Source: Vogesella oryzae
Lineage (GTDB): Bacteria > Pseudomonadota > Gammaproteobacteria > Burkholderiales > Chromobacteriaceae
Assembly (NCBI RefSeq): GCF_902829295.1
Contig: NZ_CADEPL010000019.1
Span: 1-64,000, forward strand
DNA length: 64,000 nucleotides
Direction of reading: 5' to 3'
The notes beneath the pieces were generated by a model. It ran no database searches. It was given only the letters and a program-made list of their open reading frames with translations, and was not told the DNA's origin. Shown here piece after piece: positions 18,816 to 28,724 of the stretch. Made by a program: the position numbers and the translations under genes. How positions within the stretch are numbered: the stretch's first letter is position 1; every line of letters begins with the position of its first letter.

Positions 18816-19358
18816 TTAGTAGCCGCCCTTCTTGCCGATGCCGGCGTAGGTGAATTCGTAGTTGAGATCAAACGGCTTGAACCACGGACCCACGCCGGTT
18901 TCCTTGTCCACATGGCGACCAAAGTGGGCGTGCTGGTTCATGCTCGGCGGCATGATGGTGAACTTCAGCTTGTACTTGCCCGGGCCCATCAGCTTGACGT
19001 TGTCGCCGTAGTGCGGGCCATCGGATGCCACCATCGGCATGAAGTCGCCCTTGATCACTTCGCTGCTGCCCACTTTCTGCAACTCGTACTTGATCATCAG
19101 GTACGGCACCCAGTCGCCTTCGCCAAAGCCGTTCGGATTGCCCTTGGCGGCGTGGATGTCGGCTTCCAGATGCACGTCGGAGGCTTCCGCCTTGGTCATC
19201 ATGCCGTCCGGCTCCATTTTCACCGGCTGCAGATAGACGGCGGCCACTTCCAGACCGGCCTTGATCTGCGGTTTGCCGATCGGGTATTCGGCGGCTTGCG
19301 CCAGCACGGGCAGGGTAAACAGACTGGCGGCCAACAGGGCACTGTAACGAAGACGCAT
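18816..19358 (-). CDS. ftrA: Periplasmic iron-binding protein FtrA (P19/Tpd family)
   Basis: 180 residues: signal peptide MRLRYSALLAASLFTLPVLAQA, then AEYPIGKPQIKAGLEVAAVY. Metal ligands typical of P19/FetP proteins are visible: Met-rich KMEPDGMM, VHLEADIHA (His and Glu), DFMPMVASDGPHYG and MNQHAHFGRH. P19 proteins are dimeric and bind copper and iron. It is the first gene of the four-gene operon ftrA-ftrB-ftrC-ftrD. A Fur-like box lies about 80 nt upstream. Confidence 0.93.
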   Translation of the reverse strand: MRLRYSALLAASLFTLPVLAQAAEYPIGKPQIKAGLEVAAVYLQPVKMEPDGMMTKAEASDVHLEADIHAAKGNPNGFGEGDWVPYLMIKYELQKVGSSEVIKGDFMPMVASDGPHYGDNVKLMGPGKYKLKFTIMPPSMNQHAHFGRHVDKETGVGPWFKPFDLNYEFTYAGIGKKGGY

Positions 19359-19433
19359 GCTTGGGTTCCCTTTGCAATAAACGATGCGGCCAGACGCAAT
19401 GACTACTGGCCAGAAATCAAATCAGAACCACAT

Positions 19434-19448
19434 TAAGAACCATTATCA
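19434..19448 (-). promoter_or_regulatory. Fur-like box upstream of ftrABCD
   Basis: On the minus strand TGATAAT-G-GTTCTTA matches the 7-1-7 Fur consensus TGATAAT-n-ATTATCA at 11 of 14 positions. It lies in an AT-rich gap about 80 nt before ftrA, where iron repression would be expected. Confidence 0.6.
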
Positions 19449-19579
19449 TTAATATGTCCACAATTATCGTTGTATCCGGCATGTGTTTTCTGCCCGGAAA
19501 TTACATGAAAATAATTAAACGGCTGTTTTTAAAATAAAAATGCCGGGCACCGGCAGCGCATCAGAAACCACACCGTCCG

Positions 19580-20476
19580 TCAGTCCCAGTAACCGGGCGC
19601 GGCATACACCTCGCGCAGATGTTCGATGAACAGCCGTACCCTGCCCGGCAGATAGCGGCGCTGCGCCACCACTGCGTACACCGGGTAGTCCGGCGAGGAG
19701 AACTTGTCGAGTACCGTCACCAGCCTGCCCTCGCCGATGTCATCCTTCACTTCCCACATCGAGCGCCAGGTCAGACCCAGCCCCTGCAACGCCCAGTCGT
19801 GCAGCACCGCGCCGTCGTTGCACTCCAGCGCACCGCGCACCTTGAGGTTCACCAGCTCGCCGCCCACCTTGAAGGTCCAGCCGCGGCTCTGGCTTTCGCC
19901 CAGCGACAGGCAGTCGTGGCGCTCCAGATCGTCCAGGGTCTTGGGCATGCCGCGCTGCGCCAGATAAGCCGGCGACGCCACCACCACGCGGCGGTTTTCC
20001 GCCAGCCGCACCGCGATCAGGCTGGAATCGGCCAGATCGGAAATGCGGATCGCGCAATCGATACGGTCGCGCGCCAGATCTACCAGCCGGTCCGACAGAT
20101 CCAGCGCGATGCGCAGGTCCGGATGCTTGCGCAGGAAGCTGGCGACATGCGGCGCCACGTGCTGGCGGCCGAAACCGGCCGGCGCCGATACCCGCAACAG
20201 CCCGCGCGCGCGGCCACTGCCGCTGGCAACCGCCGACTCGGCCTCATCCAGCTCGGCCAGGATGCGCAGACAGTCCTCGTAGAAGGCGCTGCCCTCCTGC
20301 GTCAGCGCGATGCTGCGGGTGGTGCGCACCAGCAGCTTGACGCCCAGCCGGTGCTCCAGCGCATCCAGCCGGCGACCAATGATGGCCGGCACTACCTGTT
20401 CCTGCCGCGCGGCGGCAGAAAGACTGCCCAGATTCACCACCGAAACAAAGGTTTCAAGCTGCTTGAATACGTCCAT
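19580..20476 (-). CDS. LysR-family transcriptional regulator
   Basis: 298 residues. An N-terminal winged helix ([40 protein letters not shown]) is followed by a periplasmic-binding-protein-like effector domain. The second in-frame ATG (20476) is chosen as the conventional LysR start. It diverges from the malate synthase gene 132 bp away, so it may regulate glyoxylate use, but no effector can be deduced. Its helix-turn-helix shows AARQEQVVPAIIGRR, where an SxxA/P-x-S pattern is more usual. Confidence 0.9.
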   Translation of the reverse strand: MDVFKQLETFVSVVNLGSLSAAARQEQVVPAIIGRRLDALEHRLGVKLLVRTTRSIALTQEGSAFYEDCLRILAELDEAESAVASGSGRARGLLRVSAPAGFGRQHVAPHVASFLRKHPDLRIALDLSDRLVDLARDRIDCAIRISDLADSSLIAVRLAENRRVVVASPAYLAQRGMPKTLDDLERHDCLSLGESQSRGWTFKVGGELVNLKVRGALECNDGAVLHDWALQGLGLTWRSMWEVKDDIGEGRLVTVLDKFSSPDYPVYAVVAQRRYLPGRVRLFIEHLREVYAAPGYWD

Positions 20477-20608
20477 TAGCACACCAAAAGTAAAAGATGT
20501 TGTGGCATTTTAGCGCTTTGCGCAGCGCAGCAACATGGCTACACTGGCCGTCATAACGTCGAAAAACCCCGCGCTCCGGCGCCATATATATCTACAGAGA
20601 GAGCATCC

Positions 20609-22774
20609 ATGACTGCACGCATCCAGAAACAGCGCCTGGCCGTTGCGGCCAACCTTTACGACTTCATCGAGCAGGAAGCCCTGCCGGGCACCGGCATCGA
20701 TAGCGCCGCCTTCTGGCAAGGTTTCGATGCCATTGTGCATGAACTCGGCCCGAAGAACCGCGCCCTGCTGGCCGAACGTGACCGCCTGCAAAGCGAGATC
20801 GACCAGTGGCACCGCACCCATCCGGGCCCGATTGCCGACATGGCCGCTTACAAGGCATTCCTTACCGGCCTGGGCTATCTGCAGCCGGTTCCGGCCGACA
20901 GCCGCATCGACACCAGCAACATCGACACCGAACTGGCCGAACAGGCCGGTCCGCAGCTGGTGGTACCGGTGATGAACGCCCGCTATGCGCTGAATGCGGC
21001 CAACGCCCGCTGGGGCAGCTTGTACGACGCGCTGTATGGCACCGATGCCATCAGCGAAGCCGACGGCGCCGGCAAGGCCGGTGGCTACAACCCGGTGCGT
21101 GGCGGCAAGGTTATCGCCTTCGGCCGCGAGTTTCTGGATCAGGCGGCGCCGCTGGAAGGCGGCTCGCACCAGGACGCCGCCGCCTACCGCGTGGCAGGCG
21201 GCCAGTTGCAGGTAGCGCTACAGAACGGCAGCGTTACCGGCCTGAAGCAGCCGGCACAGTTCATCGGCTTCAATGGCGATGCCGCCGCGCCTACCAGCGT
21301 GCTGCTGAAAAACAACGGCCTGCACTTCGAGATCCAGATCGACAAATCCAGCGCCATTGGCGCGCAGGACGGCGCTGGCGTGAAGGATATCGTGATGGAG
21401 GCTGCCATCAGCACCATCATGGACTGCGAAGACTCGGTAGCCGCAGTGGATGCGGACGACAAGGTAGTGGTGTACCGCAACTGGCTGGGCCTGATGCTGG
21501 GCACGCTGGTGGAGGAAGTGGAAAAAGGCGGCAAGACCTTTACCCGCCGCCTGAACGCCGACCGCCGCTACAGTGCGGCCAACGGTGGCGAGCTGACCCT
21601 GCACGGCCGCAGCCTGCTGTTCATCCGCAACGTCGGTCACCTGATGAGCAACCCGGCGATCCTGGACGGTGAAGGCCGCGAAATCCAGGAAGGCATCCTG
21701 GATGCGGTGGTGACCACCCTGATCGCGCTGCACGACCAGCAGCGCAAGGGCAACTCGCGCACCGGCTCCATCTACATCGTGAAACCGAAGATGCACGGCC
21801 CGGCCGAAGTAGCCTTCGCCGACGAGCTGTTCGGCCGCGTGGAGCAACTGCTGGGCCTGCCGCAGTACAGCGTGAAGCTGGGCATCATGGATGAAGAGCG
21901 CCGCACCAGCGTGAACCTGGCCGCCTGCATTGCGGCAGCGCGACGCCGCGTGGCATTCATCAACACCGGTTTCCTCGATCGCACCGGCGACGAGATGCAC
22001 ACCGCAATGGAAGCCGGCCCGATGATCCGCAAGGGCGACATGAAGACCTCAAGCTGGATCACCGCCTACGAGCGCAACAACGTGCAAGTGGGCCTGGCCA
22101 GCGGCCTGCGTGGCCGCGCGCAAATCGGCAAGGGCATGTGGGCGATGCCGGACCTGATGGCCGAGATGCTGAAGCAGAAGATCGGCCACCCGAAAGCCGG
22201 TGCCAACACCGCCTGGGTACCCTCGCCCACCGCCGCCGTGCTGCACGCGCTGCACTACCACCAGGTAAACGTGCAACAGGTACAGCAGCAGCTGGAAGCC
22301 CAGCCGGCCGTCGATCTGCTGGACGATCTGCTGACCATCCCGGTTGCGGCCAACCCGCAGTGGAGCACGGAAGAGATTCAGCAGGAGCTGGACAACAACG
22401 CACAGGGCATCCTCGGCTACGTGGTGCGCTGGGTGGACCAGGGCGTGGGCTGCTCCAAGGTACCGGACATCCACAACATCGGCCTGATGGAAGACCGTGC
22501 CACGCTGCGCATCTCCAGCCAGCACATTGCCAACTGGCTGCGCCACGGCATCGTCACCGAGGCGCAGGTGATGGAGACGCTGCAGCGCATGGCCGCGGTG
22601 GTGGACCAGCAGAATGCCGGCGACCCGCTGTATCGCAATATGGCCGGCAACTTCAACCACTCGGTTGCCTTCAAGGCCGCTTGCGATCTGGTGTTCAAGG
22701 GCTGCGCCCAGCCGTCCGGTTATACCGAACCGCTGCTGCACGCCTGGCGCCAGGTCGCCAAGGCCGAGGCCTGA
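20609..22774 (+). CDS. glcB: Malate synthase G
   Basis: 721 residues, the expected length for the monomeric G isoform. It condenses glyoxylate with acetyl-CoA to malate. Recognisable stretches are [60 protein letters not shown] and the late [21 protein letters not shown]. The start has a GAGAGAG RBS. It is a single gene with its own terminator, diverging from a LysR regulator. No isocitrate lyase or glycolate oxidase genes are in the window. Confidence 0.97.
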   Translation: MTARIQKQRLAVAANLYDFIEQEALPGTGIDSAAFWQGFDAIVHELGPKNRALLAERDRLQSEIDQWHRTHPGPIADMAAYKAFLTGLGYLQPVPADSRIDTSNIDTELAEQAGPQLVVPVMNARYALNAANARWGSLYDALYGTDAISEADGAGKAGGYNPVRGGKVIAFGREFLDQAAPLEGGSHQDAAAYRVAGGQLQVALQNGSVTGLKQPAQFIGFNGDAAAPTSVLLKNNGLHFEIQIDKSSAIGAQDGAGVKDIVMEAAISTIMDCEDSVAAVDADDKVVVYRNWLGLMLGTLVEEVEKGGKTFTRRLNADRRYSAANGGELTLHGRSLLFIRNVGHLMSNPAILDGEGREIQEGILDAVVTTLIALHDQQRKGNSRTGSIYIVKPKMHGPAEVAFADELFGRVEQLLGLPQYSVKLGIMDEERRTSVNLAACIAAARRRVAFINTGFLDRTGDEMHTAMEAGPMIRKGDMKTSSWITAYERNNVQVGLASGLRGRAQIGKGMWAMPDLMAEMLKQKIGHPKAGANTAWVPSPTAAVLHALHYHQVNVQQVQQQLEAQPAVDLLDDLLTIPVAANPQWSTEEIQQELDNNAQGILGYVVRWVDQGVGCSKVPDIHNIGLMEDRATLRISSQHIANWLRHGIVTEAQVMETLQRMAAVVDQQNAGDPLYRNMAGNFNHSVAFKAACDLVFKGCAQPSGYTEPLLHAWRQVAKAEA

Positions 22775-22793
22775 TCGTCGCGACTTAGAGCAC

Positions 22794-22817
22794 AAGCGCC
22801 CTGCGGGGCGCTTTTTT
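22794..22817 (+). terminator. Terminator of glcB
   Basis: A GC hairpin, AAGCGCCC-TGC-GGGGCGCTT, runs straight into a T-run, 20 nt after the glcB stop. Confidence 0.92.
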
Positions 22818-22980
22818 CATGCTGGCAGGCAACGCCAGCACCCAAAGTTGGCCGCAAACCACCGGTTTTTAACCTCGACCAACATCGGGACGGGCGGTTT
22901 ATGCCAGAATTCTGTATTAGCGAGCCGGCATTGTTGTCCGTACTGCAGCCGCCTTCAGTCATCGATCCGTGGAGCTTCCA

Positions 22981-25767
22981 ATGGAAACCTTGCTAGCCAA
23001 CACTGCTGAACCTGCCTGCTACCGCCCGCTGTCGCCACGGCGCCTGCAGCAGGCGCCAGTGCCGGCGCGCAGCCTGTTGCTGGGCAGCTGGCTGCTATCA
23101 CTGTTTGCTTCCATCGGACTGGGGCTGGGCGCAGTCATCTGGCAGTGGTCCGGCATCGGCATGCAGTTTGGCGGCGTGTCGTTTTATGTGTCGGTGTATC
23201 CGCCGCTGACGCTGTGCCTGCTGTGGTGCCTGCTGTTCGGGCTGGGCTGGGGTGCCATTCCGGCCTACCTGGCCACGTTCTGCCTGTCGCTGTATGCCGG
23301 GCTGCCGCTACCGTGGGCGGCACTGTTCGCACTGTCCAATCCGCTTGGGCTGGCGGTGTTCACCATCGCCTACCGCGCGCTGCCGGTGCCATTGAGCCTG
23401 CGCAGCGCGGATTCGCTGTTCTTTTTCGCGCTGATCGCCTTTTTCAGCAGCGTGTTCAGCGCCAGCGGCGCCTTTATCTGGATCTACACCAACCGCATCG
23501 GCTCCAGCGATGCCTTCGGCTTGTGGCAGGGCTGGTGGCTGGGCAACTTCCTGCAGCTGCTGCTGATCTGTGGTCCGCTGCTGTACCTGCTGGCACCGGC
23601 CCTGACCCGCTGGCGCGACCGCGAACTGTTCGATACCCCGCGGCAAGCGCACACCAGCCTGCGCTGGGTGCTGCCGGCCGCCGGAATGGTGGTCAGCGGG
23701 GTGTACCTGTATATCGCGCTGTCGTTCTGGCTGAGCCGCAATGCGGTACAGGCCAGCGAGCAGCTGGCCACCCCGGCCGGCTGGCAACGGGCGGTGGCGC
23801 TGATTTCCGCCTCCTCGTCCGCGGTCTACATGGTGGTGGCCATCATGTTCCTGGCGATGGGTTTTCTCGGCTACCGTTTTGTCCGCAGCTGGACGCGCCA
23901 ACTGCAGCAAGCCGTTACCGATGCCGAGGAAGCCAACCGCGCCAAATCGGGCTTCCTGGCGCGCATGAGCCATGAAATCCGCACCCCGATGAATGCCATC
24001 ACCGGCCTGACCAGCCTGGCACTGCAACAACCGCTGGCCCCGCGCGAGCGCGACTACCTGCTGAAAATACGCAGCGCCGCCGACTCGCTGCTGGTCATCA
24101 TCAACGACGTGCTGGATTTCTCGCGCGCCGAAATCGGCACCCTGAAGCTGGAGCAGCGTCCGTTCCAGCTGGAACAGTTACTGCAGACCCAGGTGGATCA
24201 ACTGCGTCAGCAACTGGACGCCAAGCAGCTGCAGCTGCTGGTGCACATCGCGGCCGATGTGCCGCTGACGCTGCACGGCGATACCGTGCGGCTGGGGCAG
24301 GTACTGCTGAACCTGCTCAGCAACGCGATCAAGTTCACCGAGGCCGGCGAGATCCGCCTGGAGGTGGATTGCCTGCAGCGCGACGCCGCCGCTGTCACGC
24401 TGCAATTCAGTGTCCGCGATAGTGGCATCGGTATCGATGCGGCCACCCTTGGCCGGCTGTTCCAGCCGTTTGCCCAGGCCGACGAATCCATCACCCGCCG
24501 CTTTGGCGGCACCGGTCTGGGACTGGCAATCTGTCGTCAGCTGCTGGCGGCGATGGGCGGCGAAATCCATGCCGACAGCCAGCCGGGCCAGGGCAGCTGC
24601 TTCCGCTTCCGGCTGGCCCTGCCCTATGTTGCGGCCAGCGAACTGGCGCCACTGCCGGCCGCGCTGACGGTGTTGCTGATCGAGCGCAACGACAGCAGCC
24701 GCGAGCACAACCGCCAGCTGCTGCAACAACTGGGCGCCAACGTCAGCGCTTGCAGCAGCATCGGCGCGGCCCGCGTCATGCTGCAGGACGGCATGCGCAC
24801 ACCGCAACGGGTCATTGCCGACCTGCCGGAGCAGGGCGACTGCCACCTGTACCTGGCGCAGCTGCAGCAACTGCTTGCCGATGGCTGCCCCATCCTGTTG
24901 CTGGCACCGGCCTACAACTCGCGGCTGGATGCCAGTTGCCAGCCGGTCCGCATCCTCGATCGCCCGTTACTGCCCGCCACGCTGCGTGCCGCCCTGCTCT
25001 CCCCGCTGCCAGCGGCAATCCCGCAGCAGCCGCAGGCGACGCCCATGGACCCGCGCTTGCAGGGTCGCCGCATCCTGCTGGCCGAGGACAACCCGATCAA
25101 CCAGCAGATTGCCAGCGAATTGCTGGAAGCTGCCGGCGCCAGGGTCAGCTGTGCCGAAAACGGCCAGCAGGCGGTAGACATGGCCTTGCAGCACGGCTTC
25201 GACGCCATCCTGATGGATGTCCACATGCCGCAACTGGATGGTCTGGCGGCTGCCCGCCTCATCCGCGAGCACGGTCTGCAACTACCGATCATCGCCGTCA
25301 CCGCCCACGCTTTCGACGAGGCCCGCGAGCAGGCGCTGGCGGCCGGCATGGACGACCATCTGGCCAAGCCGTTTACCCAGGAACAGCTGTACCACGCGGT
25401 CGCCCGCCAGCTGGAAAACGTCCCCCCTGCCACCCCGCCTGCCGGCTGCGTGCTGCAACCGGCCAGTGGGCAGAGCGAGGCACAGCACCAGTCGCTACTG
25501 CATAAATTCCGCAAGCACCACAGCGGCGATGGCGACATCCTGCGCCGGGCGTTGCAGGAGCAGCGGCTGGAGGACATCCAGCGCATCGCCCACAACCTGA
25601 AAACCGTGGCGTTCTACATCAATGCCCGGCAGCTGCAGCAGCTGGCACAGGCCCTGGACGACAGCGCCAAGGACGGCACCATCGTGGCGGAACAGGTCAT
25701 GGCGCTAGCCGCAGAGCTGGACCATATCCAGCTGGCACTGGCGCAACAGTTGCCGGCGCCGGACTAG
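22981..25767 (+). CDS. Membrane hybrid histidine kinase with REC and Hpt domains
   Basis: About 928 residues. The N-terminal 300 form a MASE1-like block of some eight membrane segments. Then come HisKA with MSHEIRTPMNAITG (H331), a HATPase domain (LLNLLSNAIKFTEAG, DSGIGI, GGTGLGLAIC), a degenerate receiver (about residues 560-680), a true receiver (LLAEDNPINQQIA, phospho-acceptor D746 in ILMDVHMPQLDG) and a C-terminal Hpt with H871 in IAHNLKTVAFYIN. It is thus a complete phosphorelay in one chain, ending at Hpt, so an unlinked output regulator is needed. The ATG at 22981 is preferred to the GTG at 22969 because GGAG lies 7 nt before it. Confidence 0.93.
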   Translation: METLLANTAEPACYRPLSPRRLQQAPVPARSLLLGSWLLSLFASIGLGLGAVIWQWSGIGMQFGGVSFYVSVYPPLTLCLLWCLLFGLGWGAIPAYLATFCLSLYAGLPLPWAALFALSNPLGLAVFTIAYRALPVPLSLRSADSLFFFALIAFFSSVFSASGAFIWIYTNRIGSSDAFGLWQGWWLGNFLQLLLICGPLLYLLAPALTRWRDRELFDTPRQAHTSLRWVLPAAGMVVSGVYLYIALSFWLSRNAVQASEQLATPAGWQRAVALISASSSAVYMVVAIMFLAMGFLGYRFVRSWTRQLQQAVTDAEEANRAKSGFLARMSHEIRTPMNAITGLTSLALQQPLAPRERDYLLKIRSAADSLLVIINDVLDFSRAEIGTLKLEQRPFQLEQLLQTQVDQLRQQLDAKQLQLLVHIAADVPLTLHGDTVRLGQVLLNLLSNAIKFTEAGEIRLEVDCLQRDAAAVTLQFSVRDSGIGIDAATLGRLFQPFAQADESITRRFGGTGLGLAICRQLLAAMGGEIHADSQPGQGSCFRFRLALPYVAASELAPLPAALTVLLIERNDSSREHNRQLLQQLGANVSACSSIGAARVMLQDGMRTPQRVIADLPEQGDCHLYLAQLQQLLADGCPILLLAPAYNSRLDASCQPVRILDRPLLPATLRAALLSPLPAAIPQQPQATPMDPRLQGRRILLAEDNPINQQIASELLEAAGARVSCAENGQQAVDMALQHGFDAILMDVHMPQLDGLAAARLIREHGLQLPIIAVTAHAFDEAREQALAAGMDDHLAKPFTQEQLYHAVARQLENVPPATPPAGCVLQPASGQSEAQHQSLLHKFRKHHSGDGDILRRALQEQRLEDIQRIAHNLKTVAFYINARQLQQLAQALDDSAKDGTIVAEQVMALAAELDHIQLALAQQLPAPD

Positions 25768-25838
25768 CGCCGGCGGCTGGCAGGATTCAGCAACCAGACC
25801 GGTCGGCCTTGTCCGGTCGGCCATCACAGGAAGCACTT

Positions 25839-26921
25839 ATGCAGAAAACACTGTTGGCCGCAGTACTGGGCTGTCTGTCGCTTACCGCCTTCGCCAGCGA
25901 TGTCGAGGTCGATCTGGGACACCGCGCCGACGTGGCCGCGCTGTTCTCCTACCCCAACTGCCAGCAACACTGCCCGGCACCCGCCCCCTCGCTGGAAATG
26001 ACCGTCAGCCACTGGCTGATGCAGAACGTGCTGCGCGATGCCAGCGGCAGCAAATTGCAGCCGGCGGTCAGCGTGCGCAACGAGGATGACCTCATCAAGG
26101 CCCGCATCAGCGATGCGCCGTCCGATGATTACGGCCAACTGCTGCAAGCCTACCTGGCCATCGGCCAGCAGGGTTACCTTGGCGCACAGGCCATCAAGCA
26201 AGCCGGCGGCTGGCAAGACGACTGGCGCTTTTTCCTGACCCTGGGCATGGCCATGCGCAACCACCGCACGGTGCAACTGCTGCACTTCCCGCCGGATACG
26301 GTACTGAACGACAGCCAGGACTACCTGACTGCGGCCACTACCCTGCGCTGGGCACAGGTGCTGGGTTTTAACGGCATGAATACCCGTGACAACGCGCTGT
26401 ACCAGACCATTGCCGATATCGCCCCGATCGCCGCACCGGCCAGTGCCGGCGCGGAGCTGACCCAGGTTTACAGCTATTTCACCCCGTACAGTACCGCGCT
26501 GCTGCAAAGCTGGACCGCGCCGCAGCCCGGCAGCAGCAGCGTGCGCCCGATGGTGGCGCTGGGCGGGCCGGCACGCGACTGGTTTGCCCAGCAATACCTG
26601 CCGGCCGGCAGCAAATTTGATGTACTGCAGCTGGCCAAGGTCAATATCGGCAATAACCAGCAGGTGCCGGTGCTGGGTGGCAACCACCCAAGCTACATCT
26701 GGTACGCCAAAACCGATGCTGAAGGCATCAACATCATGCAGCAGGACCTCACTGTCGCATGCTGGCAGAACGCCATGGGCCAGAAGCCGGATAGCGATGC
26801 GCAAACCGTACTCGATAGCTGTAGCAGTAGCTGGCAGCAGGACAGCAATATGGTTTGCCGGTTGTATTACACCTCGGTCAAGAATCTGGATGCCGCCAGC
26901 GCCAAGGCCAAGTGCCAGTAA
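25839..26921 (+). CDS. Secreted protein of unknown function
   Basis: 360 residues. MQKTLLAAVLGCLSLTAFAS is a signal peptide, with AGGAAG about 6 nt before the ATG. I recognise no family. The mature protein has about six cysteines, two near the start (YPNCQQHC) and four in the last 60 residues (ACW, DSCSSS, MVCRLY, AKCQ), suggesting disulfides in a periplasmic or exported protein. Tryptophan and tyrosine are frequent. It follows the hybrid kinase by about 70 bp in the same direction and precedes a diguanylate cyclase, so a sensory or surface role is possible but unproven. Confidence 0.75.
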   Translation: MQKTLLAAVLGCLSLTAFASDVEVDLGHRADVAALFSYPNCQQHCPAPAPSLEMTVSHWLMQNVLRDASGSKLQPAVSVRNEDDLIKARISDAPSDDYGQLLQAYLAIGQQGYLGAQAIKQAGGWQDDWRFFLTLGMAMRNHRTVQLLHFPPDTVLNDSQDYLTAATTLRWAQVLGFNGMNTRDNALYQTIADIAPIAAPASAGAELTQVYSYFTPYSTALLQSWTAPQPGSSSVRPMVALGGPARDWFAQQYLPAGSKFDVLQLAKVNIGNNQQVPVLGGNHPSYIWYAKTDAEGINIMQQDLTVACWQNAMGQKPDSDAQTVLDSCSSSWQQDSNMVCRLYYTSVKNLDAASAKAKCQ

Positions 26922-26930
26922 GCTGATCAT

Positions 26931-26953
26931 GCCGTGGCGCATGCCGCCACGGC
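26931..26953 (+). terminator. Hairpin after the unknown secreted protein
   Basis: GCCGTGGCG pairs with CGCCACGGC across a 5-nt loop, 10 nt past the stop. No strong T-run follows, so this is a probable rather than certain terminator. Confidence 0.5.
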
Positions 26954-27091
26954 TTCCCTTCCCCACTGTCTATCGGTTGGTAAAGCGTGTTCCGCTTGCC
27001 TAGTATGCAGTACGACGCCCTGCCACCCAGCTTGCCGGCGTGCCCGCCGCGTGGCACAGCCAGCGGGCGGTGACTGTCGCTGCCAGGCCCA

Positions 27092-28720
27092 ATGTCACTG
27101 GTGCGCCGTGCCCCGTCTCCATCACCGACTGCCACCGACATGCCGCGTCAACTCCGCCTACGGTCCATCTCCCCGCTGATGCGCCAGCTGATTCCGCTGG
27201 CCGGCTTTACCGCCATCGTGGTCGCGCTGCTGCTGGCGTGGAGTGCCTACGAGGATGCGGCCAAGCGTGGCCGGCAGGAGTTGCTGGCGGCGGGTGAGCG
27301 GCTGGCCTCCAACGTCGATCACGAACTGACGATCCGCCTCAACACCCTGAACAGCATGCAGGTACTGGCGGAGCAGTATCTGGCCGAACGCAGTCCGCTG
27401 GACTGGAGTGTGCATCCGTTCCTGGTGCCGGAGCCGCAGCATCACGGCTATTCGCTACGCTTGCCTGCCGGCTTTAGCAACCAGAGCCTGGGCAATATCA
27501 CCGGCCTTGGGCCGATACCGGCGGAAGACTCGCCGGCGGTGCGCGAGATGCAGATGGCGCTGGCGCTTACCCCGATGTTCCGTGCCCTGATCGGACGCGA
27601 CCCGGACACACCGTGGGTGTACTACACCTCGGCCAGGCAGTTCATGTACCTGTACCCGCGGGTGGGGGTGGCCGATTACTTTGTCACCCCGCAGACCTTC
27701 GGCATGGATTTCTACATGCGCGCGCATCCGGCCAAGAATCCGGCCGGCGAACTGGTGTGGACGCCTGCCTACCAGGACGATGCCGGCCGCGGCTGGATGG
27801 TGAGCATGTCCGCCCCGGTGCATAACCGCGGTGTGTTCTGCGGCGTCATCAGTGTCGACATCACCACCAGCCGTCTGGCCTGGCTGCTGGAACGCATTCC
27901 GATCGCCAACGCCAGCCGCCACCTGCTGCAGGCCGACGGCAAGAAACTGGCCAGCGCCGGCGGCCCGGCTCCGCAACTGCAGCCGGCCAACTGGCCGCAA
28001 CACACCCTGCAACCGCGCGGCCAACGTTTGCTGGCGGTGTTCCCGCTGGAGGCAAACGACTGGTATCTGGTGCTGGATGGCGATGCCAAGGCGCTGCAAT
28101 GGGAGGCCATCCGCCAGTCGCTGCCGTTCTGGCTGCTGGTACTGTTTCTCAGTGGCAGCCTGGGACTGCTGCTGGTTCTGCTGCGCAGCTGGGCGCGGGT
28201 GGAGCACCTGTCCAGCCATGACTGGCTCACCGGGCTGTGGAACCGACGCGCCTTCGACGAGCAGCTGCAGGATGCCCTTGGCCACCTCAAGCGCGGCGGC
28301 AGCTCGCTGGCGCTGATCCTGTTCGATGTCGATGACTTCAAGCACTACAACGACACCCTGGGCCACCCGGCCGGCGACAAGGCCTTGCAGGACATCGCGC
28401 GGGTGGTGCAGCAGGTGGCACAGCGCCAGGACGACCGCGTCTACCGCCTCGGTGGCGAGGAGTTCGCCATTGTCACCAGCCTGCCGGACCAGACGCGGCT
28501 GCAAGCCTTCATGGACCGCGTCGCCGCCGCGGTGTACGAGTACAACATCCAGCACCCGGGCAGCAGCTACGGCGTACTGACCATCTCGCTGGGCGGCGTG
28601 CTGATGCTGCAAGGGGCGCAGCCGGATGCCGCCGAAGTCTACCGCCAGGCCGACCAGGCGCTGTACCGCGCCAAGGCCCGCGGCAAGAACTGCAGCCACC
28701 GTCACGACGGCAGCGACTGA
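27092..28720 (+). CDS. Membrane diguanylate cyclase with extracytoplasmic Cache-like sensor
   Basis: 542 residues if the ATG at 27092 is used; an ATG at 27140 is equally possible because neither has a clear RBS. One membrane helix near residues 33-52 and another near 345-368 enclose a periplasmic domain with PDC/Cache-like features (ERLASNVDHELTIRLNTLNS, PWVYYTSARQFMYLYPR, RGWMVSMSAPVHNRGVFCGV). The C-terminal GGDEF domain has the active site as GGEEF at about residue 454 and an RxxD inhibitory site (RQDD) five residues before it. It should make cyclic di-GMP and be product-inhibited. Confidence 0.93.
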   Translation: MSLVRRAPSPSPTATDMPRQLRLRSISPLMRQLIPLAGFTAIVVALLLAWSAYEDAAKRGRQELLAAGERLASNVDHELTIRLNTLNSMQVLAEQYLAERSPLDWSVHPFLVPEPQHHGYSLRLPAGFSNQSLGNITGLGPIPAEDSPAVREMQMALALTPMFRALIGRDPDTPWVYYTSARQFMYLYPRVGVADYFVTPQTFGMDFYMRAHPAKNPAGELVWTPAYQDDAGRGWMVSMSAPVHNRGVFCGVISVDITTSRLAWLLERIPIANASRHLLQADGKKLASAGGPAPQLQPANWPQHTLQPRGQRLLAVFPLEANDWYLVLDGDAKALQWEAIRQSLPFWLLVLFLSGSLGLLLVLLRSWARVEHLSSHDWLTGLWNRRAFDEQLQDALGHLKRGGSSLALILFDVDDFKHYNDTLGHPAGDKALQDIARVVQQVAQRQDDRVYRLGGEEFAIVTSLPDQTRLQAFMDRVAAAVYEYNIQHPGSSYGVLTISLGGVLMLQGAQPDAAEVYRQADQALYRAKARGKNCSHRHDGSD

Positions 28721-28724
28721 GCCG

